Below, piece by piece: positions 1-9,659 of a stretch of DNA of 64,000 bases (position 1 is the first letter of the stretch; every line of letters starts with the position of its first letter). The notes under the pieces were generated by a model, which saw only the letters and a list, made by a program, of their open reading frames with translations, was not told where the DNA came from and did not search any database. The DNA is from Pachypanchax playfairii. Lineage: Eukaryota; Chordata; Actinopteri; Cyprinodontiformes; Aplocheilidae. The stretch is taken from assembly GCA_006937955.1 (NCBI GenBank), contig SSNP01000041.1, positions 1,771,887-1,835,886 of the forward strand, read 5' to 3'. Both the position numbers and the translations under genes were made by a program.

Positions 1-147
1 TAAAATTCTGTCTCTTCTTCTGACCAACAGAGTGAAAACCTGAAAGGAGAAGAAGAACATTAAATGAACTCACCCTGATTCAGATGAGTTAGAGTTTTTT
101 TGTTGTTTTGATGCTTAAAAGTTTTTCCGTCTGTCTGTCTGTCTCTC

Positions 148-168
148 CACTTTCACTTTCTATAAAAG
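148..168 (+). promoter_or_regulatory. IRF-element-like motif next to a TATA box
   Basis: CACTTTCACTTTC at 148-160 is the complement of a GAAANNGAAA-type IRF/ISRE core and is followed directly by TATAAAAG at 161-168. This layout suits an interferon-responsive promoter reading to the right, but no coding exon was recognised downstream on the plus strand. A minus-strand exon ending near position 80 is another possibility. The motif alone is weak evidence. Confidence 0.3.
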
Positions 169-191
169 GGAAGCGAAGCTCCTGTTTGTCA

Positions 192-1073
192 CGTGATCAC
201 TGTGCCTAGTGTAAACACGGAGCTCTGTGGTCAGCTGTTTTAACATTAACCAATTCTGATCTATTAATTAATAATTTTTAGATGATGAACTGGTTCCAGA
301 ACCAGAAATGAACAGATTTGAATTTGACTGAAATGTCTGTAAAATGCAGCGATCAGCTGAACTTTGTGTTTCTGAATCTTTCTGAGCTGCAGTCAGTCTG
401 ACTGTCCTGATCCACCACAAACCAACATGTTACATCAGACTGGAGACTAATTACATCAAACACAGCTTCATCTAATAGAAACAAACTGATAAAACACCTG
501 AGACACATTAACAAAGTGAAACTTTTTATTTTATTAACATTTGAGTGATAATCAAACTCCATCCATCCAACCAGTTTTATAACAGCTTGTTCCTGCAGGA
601 TCCTGATGGAGGCTGCTGTTTATCTCCAGCAGCAGGAACAACAATCTGTTTGTTTTAATAAACATAAAGGTGGAACATCATCTTTTATACAATAACGTAC
701 CCACTTATAGTTGCTGTTTTATTCTCATTTTGAGGGTCAAGATTAAAAACTAAACAGATTCTTCTTAAAGCTGGATCCATGAAAACACCCGATGTCTGTT
801 CAGAAGTAAAAAAAACAACCTCATTACCCACAATGCTTCAGTCTGAGAAGGATAATCAAACTGTTTTAAAGTGAGAAGTTATGAGTAACAAGAATTTTGC
901 TGTAAAATCGTTAAACATCAGTTTTTAATTTTGTAAGTACATTTTCTTAACTTCAGAAAGTTTGTGTAGCAAAGAGACTCTAATTGATGCAAAATATTTA
1001 AAACATGAAGATAAAAGTTCAGTCTGAGTGAATTAGGATCAGAAAGAGGTTTTACATTTTATATTACAGTTAA
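192..1073. other. No gene recognised
   Basis: AT-rich sequence with only short chance open frames. The part nearest 1074 lies downstream of the minus-strand ZNF gene and may hold its polyadenylation region. Nothing else was recognised. Confidence 0.5.
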
Positions 1074-2565
1074 AGGTTGAATATGGAACACAAACACCGG
1101 GGTGACATCTAGTGTGTGGATGTTGTAATTGCAACAATAGAACTTTGTTCCCAGCTACTAAAGACTCCAGCTGCTGAACTGAGTTTTTACCAACTTTGAT
1201 GTTACAGAATTCACAGAATTACACATTCTCAAATGTGTGAGTTCCCATATGCTTGAGCAAAGTATATCTTCGACTGAAACATTTGCTACAGGTCTGACAT
1301 GTGAAAGGCTTCTCACCAGTATGAGTTCTCATGTGATTAATCAAATTACATCTTCGACCGAAACTTTTTCCACAGGTCTGACACGAGAAAGGTTTCTCAC
1401 CTGTGTGAGTTTTCATGTGATAGACTAAATTACCTCTGTGGGTGAAAGATTTTCCACATATCTGACATGAGAAGGGCTTCTCACCTGTGTGAATTCTTAT
1501 GTGATAGCGCAAATGACCTCTTAGACCAAAACCTTTTCCACAGATCTGACATGAGAAGGGCTTCTCACCCGTGTGAGTTCTCATGTGACGAGTAAAAGAA
1601 GTTTTTACGCTGAAACTTTTTCCACAGGTCTGACAGGAGAAATGCTTCTTTATTTTTGGATTTTGGATGTTATTTCTGGGATTTCTGGTCTGTAGACATT
1701 TGTTTTTCAGCTGTTCTTCTTTGTTTGATACTGTGTCTTCAATCCTGTCTTGTTCCTGGTTTTGGCTCTCAGCTTCAGTAGAGTTCTGAGAAAGAAGCTG
1801 GTTCCCATTTGGTTCTGGTTCATTGTGCTCTCTTTCCTCCTCAACAGGAATCGTCATGAAAGTATCCATCTCCAGCTTCAATACAAACTGCTCTTCATCC
1901 CGACTGACACCAAATTTCTGTTGTTCCTCTTTAACCTGTGGACCTTCTGTTTCTTCTGATTTGTTTGGATTCTCTTTAATTTGTGGACATTCTGCTTCCT
2001 CTGGGTTACAGAGCTGCTGGTCAATCAGAAGCTCCTCCTCCTTCAGGACATAATGCTGTGGAAGTTCTGAACAGACAAAAGAAACAACTTAATTAATGTC
2101 ACTATAGACCTTTCTTAGACAGGTGACCAACATATTTATAACACCATAGTGGATGGAAAACTGAGGTATAGCAGATAAATCAGTGGATTAGTAGACAAAA
2201 ATGTTCTAGCCTATAAAAAAAACACTAAAAATAACCACTATGGGTGGTTTGACTACATCACATGTTTTGTTAAAGGTAGTACAGAAGGTGGATAGTAATC
2301 AAAGGTGGATCTATAGAGAGAAGCTGCAGAAATGGGGATTAATAAACCATATATGCTGCTCTGTGGTTTTTTTACACCCTGCCATGTTAGAGACCTGCGC
2401 TGACATATCCTGATATTTATAACAACTCTGTTAATAACTAGTGGTGATCAGTGGCTGATTTTTAAAGGAAATACTGTACTTTCATTCCTCAACCCTCTAA
2501 ATGCCCCGTGGAGGTATTACTTAAAAAAAAAAAAGCTTTTTATGAAATTGTTCCATATTCAACCT
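1074..2565. mobile_element. TTAA-flanked inverted-terminal-repeat unit enclosing a ZNF exon
   Basis: The left end AGGTTGAATATGGAACA (1074-1090) and the right end, its exact reverse complement (2549-2565), are each bordered outward by TTAA (1070-1073 and 2566-2569). TTAA duplication is the mark of piggyBac-type insertion. Sub-terminal blocks on both sides also resemble a short related element at 54368-54774: the GTGACATCTAGTGTGTGGAT block inside the left end and a TATGAAATTG block inside the right end. Between the ends lies the whole terminal coding exon of the minus-strand ZNF gene (1219-2066) with its splice acceptor. No transposase is present. It may be a composite element with captured host sequence or the product of rearrangement. 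Confidence 0.6.
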
Positions 2566-2838
2566 TTAACAAGTCTGTTTTTATGTAATACCATCAGCAG
2601 ATATTAAAGCAAATCCCAAACTGGTTTGTGATTGTAGAATATGTTCAGTAACTTATATTAACTTACCTATTTTGTGTAAGTTTATTTGTGGTTTCCAGCT
2701 GAAATCCAGCAGTCTGCGCTGACGATCCACCTCTTCTTCATAATGAATGATGGTTTTTTCAAACTGTGTGAATATTTCTTCAGCAGCAGCAGTTAGTCGC
2801 TCGTTGATAAACTCTCTCAGAGACTGAACGGAAGACAT
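1219..2838 (-). CDS. C2H2 zinc-finger protein, five fingers
   Basis: Two coding exons on the minus strand, 2838-2667 and 2066-1219, join in phase (donor after 2667, acceptor TTCAG before 2066) to give 339 residues. The start is the ATG of MSSVQSL at 2838; an ATG-like codon 15 bases upstream is not conserved in the sister gene at 3352. Residues 1-57 form the N-terminal block of this teleost ZNF family (MSSVQSLREFINERL), rich in charged helix. An acidic linker with ELPQHYVLKEEELL follows, then five fingers of type CxxC-x12-HxxxH with TGEKPFSC linkers. Known role: such proteins bind DNA in the nucleus and usually regulate transcription; the target is unknown. Exon 2 lies inside a TTAA-bounded repeat unit. 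The sister gene splits the same region into two exons. Confidence 0.85.
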
Positions 2839-3523
2839 TGTTACTGCAAACATTTAAATGTTCACCTCAAACAGTGAAACCATCTCTAAAAGAGGACAAA
2901 CACGAGATGAGCGAACGCTGCTACCACAACAAAGAAGTCGCACTTCTTTGTCTGAAATCAGACTGCAAGCTTCAGGGCGTGTTGCTGCCACCTGCTGGTC
3001 TTTATGATCCCAGCCCTGTGATGGACTGGCGACATGATCGGATATCCGCTCCCTGCGATCCTGAACAGTAAGAAGCAGGAACAGAAATTATAAAGAAACT
3101 ATAAATACCTGAGGTAGATTTATATCTGAAGATCGCGTGTCTAAACATTTTAAGGTTTAGTTGAATCCTAAAGGCCAGCAGGTGACAGCAACACGCCCTG
3201 AAGCCAGTCTGCCCGAAGAAGAAGAAGCACGACTATTCATCCTCTTCCTGTGCTAGTCTAGGATGCTAGCAGCGTTAGCTCTCCTCGAGTTTGTCTGAGT
3301 TTAGAGACGATTTCGGTGTTTGAGGTGAATATTCGAGTGTTTGCAGTAACAATGTCTTCCATCCAGTCTCTGAGAGAGTTTATCAACGCGCGACTAACTG
3401 CTGCTGCTGAAGAAATATTCACACAGTTTGAAAAAACCATCATTTTTTATGATCATGAAGTGGATCGTCAGCGCAGACTTTTGGAAATCTACTGGAAACC
3501 ACAAATAAACCTACACAGAATAG
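2667..3523. repeat. Inverted duplication carrying two ZNF first exons head to head
   Basis: The first exons at 2667-2838 (minus) and 3352-3523 (plus) are both 172 bases and differ at few codons. The similarity continues beyond the exons into both 5' flanks: CAGGGCGTGTTGCTG at about 2975-2990 matches, inverted, the block at about 3188-3203. Only about 150 bases between roughly 3010 and 3170 are not obviously paired. The two genes therefore arose by inverted duplication and probably share a bidirectional promoter region. Confidence 0.75.
3005..3070 (+). repeat. Fragment of a dispersed fish repeat
   Basis: The phrase CCTGTGATGGACTGGCGAC is the start of a very common teleost repeat motif. A reverse-complement relative is seen at about 60345-60400. 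It lies in the spacer of the inverted ZNF duplication. Confidence 0.4.
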
Positions 3524-6500
3524 GTAAATAATACACAACTTTATCTGCTTTCAGTCTCATTTTCTCCCAGAAATATGTCAATGTCAAATTTATTTATAGA
3601 ACACATTTTAAAACAGCCGTGGTTGATCAAAGTGCTGAACAGTTAAATTGTGTCATAATTTAGGTGCAGCTGTTGCAAAAGCAGCTATCTTTTTTTTTTT
3701 AATTTGTCTTCAGGAATATCCACTAGCAGCTGATCAGCTGGCCTCAGAGCTCTCTTGGGCTGGTAAATATTCAGAAGCTCTGCAAGACACGGAGGAACAA
3801 TGTCACTTAGAATGATAAAAGGTTCTGGAAGCTAGTACAGGGCAGAAAGAACATGCAAATGTTGCAAAGAGGAATGATTTAAACCAATAATAATAGATAT
3901 GCCATTGAAACTCTGTCCAGTACTGAGGTGGGTCAGTCAGAACCATGTACCTGTTTGTATTTCTGATAATAGAACTCTGTGTAGTTACTTGGTAATCTGA
4001 AGGTTCAGTTCATTCCAAAACATCTTTCAGATGCATCAGATGATTAAAATGAAATCTTTCTTACAGTCACATTAATAAGCTTTTTTTTGTCTCTTTGTCT
4101 GTTCAGAACTCCCACAGCATTATGTCTGGAAGGACGAGGTTCTGACTGACCAGCAGCTCTGTAATCAGGAGAAGAGCTCCAATTTGGACCAGGAGGAACC
4201 AGAATGTCCACAGCATCGTGTCTGGAAAGAGGAGGAGCTTCTGACAGACCAGCAAGACTGTAACCAGGAGAAGAGCTCTAGTTTGAACCAGGAGGAACCA
4301 ATGTGGTGGAAGAATTCAGTTACGAATGAATCAGGTGAGTGAATGTTATAAAAGAGGAGCTTTATTATGAAATCCTGCATGATTGAAAGCAGTCAGTCAT
4401 TAGAATGAGGCTCTGAAGCATAATGTTTGTCGAGCTGTTTGTTAGTGATGCTGATTAGGGCTGGATGATAATTCGATAACTATATCAATAGACGTGAGGT
4501 GCAATAGAAAAAAGATAGAAAAAGTTTCCTTCGCTTTTTTTATTATAGCCTATGGGGTAACTGTGTCATCCAACCCTCTTCCCTGTTAACACTCAGAAAA
4601 AGGATTTCCTCTCCGGGTTCACTGAGTGTCAGTGTACATTCCTGCACACTTCTTTTCTTATACTTTTAACATGCAAATCAACCAATCAGCCTGTCTCACC
4701 CCCCCCAACAAAGCGGTTTCACTGCTTCTTTCTTACTCTCGGTTAATTTAATTATACTTTGTTTCAGTTGCGCTGTGAACTGCTGTTGTATTTTCCTTGC
4801 GTCATTACTCGACTAGCTTTATTTGAACATATTTCTTTTCTGCGTAAATCACCACAGATTAATATCAAACAGATCAGCTGTTTGTTTACGATTGGAAAAT
4901 GGGTGAGAGAGGGTGGGCGGGTAAAGGGAGCGGGTGCTTGATCAAGGCGGGTGTGTGTGACAGTAGGACTGGGCGATATGGCAAAAAAATGATCACGATA
5001 TATTTTTCCATACTGTTCAATATCAATTTTTATCAACATTTTTTAAATATTGCCTGTTTACAATAGCTCAAAATGTAAAAATAAAGAAACTAGATATTGG
5101 TTAAACTAGTGCTGGGTAATCATGTGATCGAACTTCGTGATTGTGATCATTTTCAGTTCGATCAAGGTGATCAGCTATCAGGCTATTTTCTAGAACATGG
5201 TGGAAGCGTCCCGGCCCACTAGGCCAGTGTTTCCCAACCCTGGTCCTCAAGGCACACTGTCCTGCATGTTTTAGATGTTTCCTTGCTCCAACACAGTTGA
5301 GTTAAATGAGCAAAATACCAGACAACAAAAGCCAAGTTATCAGGTAATTTGCTCATTTAACTCAGCCGTGTTGGAGCAGGGACACATCTAAAACATGCAG
5401 GACAGTGTGCCTTGAGGACCAGGGTTGGGAAACACTGCACTAGGGGATGGTATTGCTCCCTGCAGGTTGTTTGCCCACCGCCATTAAACGTGCGACTTTA
5501 TGTGCTACACTACTGCGAATAAAAGCAGCAGAATGACCAAACGTGGAGTTGAAGACAGCAAAATAGATCCCAGTCTTTTGATGTTTAGGTGTGTTACTGT
5601 TTGATCTATTCAGTGCTGCTAAATTTTATATTTTGCAATGTTTAATTCTGTAGCTACAAAAGTAGCTAAACAGTATTGTTATTTAATATAAAGAGCCAAT
5701 GGCTATGGTGTGAATAGCATGTACAGTACACACCTTCTCATTCTCTTTGAATGAGAAGGTGTGTCCAAACTTTTGGTCTGTACTGTATATGTCAAATGCA
5801 GCATCACAGATAATAATAAAGTATACATATAAAAATAAAGTTTACATTACAGGGTGCCTTAATAATCCCAGAGCAGACATTTTTTTTTTAATTTTGTATC
5901 TTTGTCGATGTGCTTTTTTCCTATATCATCCAGCCCTCATGCTGATACAGAGAGGCTATTAGAATCCTGGATGTCATCAGAACTCAGAGTTTTAGAACAT
6001 CCTGATGAGAATATAATCTGAGTACTTGTTGATGATGTAATGAAGAACAAGGTGTTTAGGTTATAATTATTTGTCACTGTGTTATGTTTGTACAAATGAA
6101 CATGAAGTGATCAGAATTTCCTTTATACCAGAACACCCTCAAAAAGAACTAGAGGGTCTACAGGTTAAAGAGGAACAGCAGGAACTTCAGTCTTCACAAG
6201 AGGAATTAGAAGAACCAGAAGCTTCACAGATTTTAATAGAACAGGAGGATTTTGGTATCAGTCATGGTGAAGAGAAGCTTGTACTGAAACTGGAGACGGA
6301 AACTTTCATGGTGACTCCCGCTGATGAAGGAAGACACAACATTGAACCAGATATGAATAAGGACCAGCTCCTCTCTCAGAACTGTCCTAAAGCTGAGAAC
6401 CAGAGTCAGGAAGGAAACAGGAATGAAGACTCAGAATCAAATGAAGAAGAACAGCTGATAGAAAATCAGAGACGTCCAAAAACCAGAGATCACAGAGACA

Positions 6501-7204
6501 GTGTAGACCATCCAAAGCTAAAGAAGCGTTTCTCATGTCAGACTTGTAGAAAAAGTTTTATTGGAAAATCTGATTTAACTAAGCACATGAGAACTCACAC
6601 AGGTGAGAAGCCTTTCTCATGTCAGACCTGTGGAAAAAGCTTCACTTATAAAAATGTTTTAACAGATCACATGAGAACACACACAGGTGAGAAGCCTTTC
6701 TCGTGTCAGACCTGTGGAAAAAGTTTTAATCAGAAAGGAGACTTGAATTGTCACATGAGAATTCACACAGGTGAGAAGCCTTTCTCATGTCAGACCTGTG
6801 GAAAAAGCTTCACTTATAAAAATGTTTTAAAAGATCATATGAGAACACACACAGGTGAGAAGCCTTTCTCATGTCAGACCTGTGGAAAAAGTTTTGGTCA
6901 ACGAGGTCATTTACTCTGTCACATGAGAACTCACACAGGTGAGAAGCCTTTCTCATGTCAGACCTGTGGAAAAAGTTTTGGTCAACGAACTAGTTTAATT
7001 TATCACATGAGGACTCACACAGGTGAGAAGCCTTTCTCATGTCAGACCTGTGGAAAAAGTTTTTGTCAACGAAGTAACTTACTTGATCACGTGAGAACTC
7101 ACACAGGTGAGAAGCCTTTCTCATGTCAGACCTGTGGAAAAGATTTCAGTCAAAGAGGTAATTTACTGCTTCACACGAGAACTCACACAGGTGAGAAGGT
7201 GTAA
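3352..7204 (+). CDS. C2H2 zinc-finger protein, eight fingers
   Basis: Three coding exons, 3352-3523, 4107-4334 and 6132-7204, join in phase (1, 1, then stop) to give 490 residues. Exon 1 encodes the MSSIQSLREFINARL block. Exon 2 encodes ELPQHYVWKDEV and a second, similar copy ECPQHRVWKEEEL, so it is internally duplicated. Exon 3 gives an acidic linker and eight fingers of type FSCQTCGKSF-x-HMRTH, joined by TGEKP linkers and ending TGEKV. Known role: nuclear sequence-specific DNA binding. The gene is head to head with the five-finger paralogue on the minus strand, and a 1.48-kb hAT-type element sits in intron 2. Fingers differ mainly at helix positions that contact DNA (for example KSD, YKNV, QRGH), so targets should differ from the paralogue. 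Confidence 0.88.
5225..5437. mobile_element. hAT MITE with long inverted repeats
   Basis: CAGTGTTTCCCAACCCTGG at the left is mirrored by CCAGGGTTGGGAAACACTG at the right, and the inverted repeat continues for over 50 bases on each side, so the element is almost a full palindrome. Flanks are CACTAGGC (5217-5224) and CACTAGGG (5438-5445), an 8-bp duplication with one mismatch, as expected for hAT. It is nested in the larger hAT element. Confidence 0.85.
5722..5787. repeat. Palindromic Tc1/mariner-like hairpin remnant
   Basis: TACAGTACACACCTTCTCATTC is mirrored around a short loop by GAATGAGAAGGTGTGTCC and ends CTGTACTGTA. The GGACACACCTTCTCATTC motif is a frequent teleost repeat end. It probably inserted at TA. 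Confidence 0.5.
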
Positions 7205-7640
7205 TTCTGCTAATCCTGTAACATTCTCAGATGTTGGTGTTTGTTTAAAGTCTCAGGTCAGCTGTTGGTGTCTGTAGTTCATCATTAAACTGTAGTTCTA
7301 AAACTGCAGAGGGAAAGTTTAGTCTGCCAAGGGAACAGATTTAAACTGCTGTCAGTTATATTGTCATACTTTAATGAGACTTTTGATTTTACTCAAATGT
7401 ACTTTACTTATTTTTTTATCCAAACAAAAACATCACTTATATCTTTGATATAGTGAAGGATTTTTGGAATTTCAGCATGTGCAACACTCAGTTATCCGCG
7501 TGAACGCTCTGTTTACAAGTTGATGTTGGCATTGCACAGCACACTTACCTTTCTCTTCTTTTTACACACTTCCACAGCAGTTTTTCTCTTGTGACTCTCA
7601 GACATATTGAAACAACCCGGTGAGAACTGCAAGGTAGAAT
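7205..7640. other. Probable 3' UTR and flank of the eight-finger ZNF gene
   Basis: Sequence after the TAA stop. No other gene was recognised and no canonical AATAAA was placed with confidence. Confidence 0.4.
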
Positions 7641-7659
7641 GAATGGATGGAAGCGGTTC

Positions 7660-8240
7660 GCCCTGTCACAGGTTCAACAGACTAATCAAGCTCATTAGTG
7701 TCCAGCCCTGCTCATTGCATGGACTGCGATAAATGGGGCGACGTCTTGCCTGTTCTTCGTCAGTCATTTTTCCGACATACCTGACAAGAGCTCCATTCCT
7801 GTTCATGTCTCACTCCAGCTACATCACTCTACCTGTTCACCTCGGTTCCAGTCGCCGGCGGTTACACCATCCGGCTTCCGGAGTCAAGCTCACGCTGCTC
7901 CGGCATGCTGGAGCTTTGTGCAGCGGGCATAAATGTAGTTCCCCCAAACAAAGGGAGCTGCAGCCAAGTGTACTTACTACTTTGTTCGTGTGGGCAATTC
8001 TTTGTTCATGGATACTGTCACAGTTCTGGCCTGCTAATCAGGCTGATTAGCCTCCAGCCCTGCTGACCATCTGAACCACGATAAGAGAAGGGAAGTCTCA
8101 CCTGCTCCTCGCTCGGTCATTGTTCCTATGTTCCTGATGAGAGCTCCAGATCTTCTAAGATCATTTGCCTTTGATCCTCGTTCAGACACTGATCCAATCT
8201 CACTGCCTGGTTCAGGTGATCAGCAGGGCTTGAGCTGTGA
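7660..8240 (+). repeat. Degenerate tandem pair of a dispersed repeat unit
   Basis: Blocks beginning at about 7664 (CTGTCACAGGTTCAACAGAC) and about 8018 (CTGTCACAGTTCTGGCCTGC) align over about 130 bases, through CTAATCAG, CCAGCCCTGCT, a TCGNTCATT block and GAGAGCTCCA. The first unit is followed by extra GC-richer sequence. No coding potential was recognised. The family was not identified. Confidence 0.5.
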
Positions 8241-8474
8241 CAGATACACTTAAGAGTGTTTTGGTTCGTGTTTTGGTCGGGGGAAATCACATGTTCTTAT
8301 AAACTGCCCTTCACGTGAGATACGTCATCAATGTGTGTATTTTCAGTGTTTTCCCCCTTTTCTTATCGCCCCACACCCATACATGTCAACTCTCCCGATT
8401 TTCCCGGGAGAATTGCTTGCCGTGTTTTATGCTCTATACATAAACATCTGAGAGTGCGGATGCACGAAGTGAAA

Positions 8475-8650
8475 ACTATTCTACTACTACTACTACTACT
8501 GTCATTTAGCAGAGGCTTTTATCCAAAGCGACTTACATTGAGAGAACATACAAGCAAGAAATCAAAGAGAAGGAAACAATATAAGGAGGTGGACTGTTTG
8601 GAGTCCAGTTTAATTCCGACGCTGATACATCAATTCTACATCAATTCTAG
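8475..8650 (-). mobile_element. SINE-like retroposon with (TAG)n tail, minus orientation
   Basis: Read on the minus strand it contains GTAAGTCGCTTTGGATAAAA-GC(C/G)TCTGCTAAATGAC followed by a GTA trinucleotide run (8479-8500 on plus). That motif is a widespread teleost retroposon 3' tail. About 130 bases match the plus-orientation copy at 29815-29995. Confidence 0.65.
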
Positions 8651-8837
8651 AAATGTGCACAACATTTCACCAGAAGGATTGACAGGTAGGTGGGCAAATA
8701 CTCCAGATGATCCACCTAGAAGAAAAAGATCCTCCGCCGTACCTTTAAGTTTTTTTCCTTCTGAGTTTTTTTAATGATTTTTCTTCATGTTCTGGACCCA
8801 ACAGGAAATATTTAAATGACTTTTTTGCAATATATCA

Positions 8838-8997
8838 GAGACATCCACAAACCAGAGATCATAGAAACTATGTATATAGAGTGTACAAAACTAACTATTA
8901 ACTTTATATCTCATTATTTGACTTTTTACTTCATTATTTGTTCAATTGGATGTTTCCATGTGAAATCTTAATTTGTTTCTAAATAAAGATTTTGGAA
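8838..8997 (+). pseudogene. ZNF exon and 3'-end fragment
   Basis: CAAACCAGAGATCATAGAAA at about 8848 matches the exon 3 linker of the eight-finger gene (about 6478-6500). The fingers are missing. The following block ends in CTAAATAAAGATTTTGGAAC, with AATAAA at about 8980. The block 8876-8997 also occurs inverted at about 15505-15600, so it looks like a ZNF 3'-end module that has been copied around the cluster. Confidence 0.5.
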
Positions 8998-9594
8998 CAC
9001 AAATCTAATCTTAAAGACTTTTTTCTTCATGTCTTAAATATTGTTCCATTCTAAAAGCTTTGAAATGATTTTAATAAGTTTGCAGCTGCTACGTTTAGTA
9101 AATAATGACACCAAGCTGCTGGTTCAGATTTCTCATCTCTTCTCTTCACTAACCTCCTCTCAAATATCTCAACACATTTTGGACATAGGGACGTCGAGAG
9201 ACCAGGCAATGAAACTAAAGTAAAACCATGAACAGTGGTTCTATAACATTTCCGAAAAAAGGCCTGACATGTGTTATTCATAACAGGAATAAAAAAGCTG
9301 AATTCCTGCAGAACATCCCAAATTCACATCTGTGTGGATACATAAATCTCAAGACAACAGCAGCAGGATCAATAACATAAATAGCATGTGTAGTAAAGGA
9401 CACGTCAAAAAGACCATGAAGTGTCCATAGGGCCTAGTGTGTTTCTTTATATTTTCTTCTCTGTTACTTTATTTTCTGTTTTTTTATGCTGTCTCACGAG
9501 AGCAGGTTTACACGTTTCATCTTATTTGTTTATTGTATCTATGTGTATGTTGCTTTGAAGAAAGAGAAAAAAGAGTCACTGTCTCTTTAAGAGA

Positions 9595-9655
9595 TCACAA
9601 TTTCCCGACCAGCCCAGTGCGCCTGCGCAGTCTGCGCTCTGCTGATTGACAACAG
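9595..9655 (+). promoter_or_regulatory. Candidate TATA-less promoter and 5' exon
   Basis: TGCGCCTGCGCAG at about 9618-9630 resembles the palindromic NRF1 site. A plausible donor AACAG/GTAGAT follows at 9655. It could be the non-coding first exon of the ten-finger ZNF gene whose coding exon starts at 12979, since no upstream coding exon was found. This is inference from position and motif only. Confidence 0.3.
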
Positions 9656-9659
9656 GTAG

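Larger units (their letters stand above)
4456..5938. mobile_element. Non-autonomous hAT-type element, 1483 bp
   Basis: The left end TAGGGCTGGATGATA and right end TATCATCCAGCCCTC are inverted repeats, and both are flanked by the same 8-bp duplication ATGCTGAT (4448-4455 and 5939-5946). An 8-bp duplication and a TAGGGCTG terminus are typical of fish hAT elements. No transposase was recognised. Other repeats are nested inside: a hAT MITE at 5225-5437, a hairpin at 5722-5787, and CTGGGCGATATGGC-type sequence near 4968. The element lies in intron 2 of the eight-finger ZNF gene. Confidence 0.8.
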
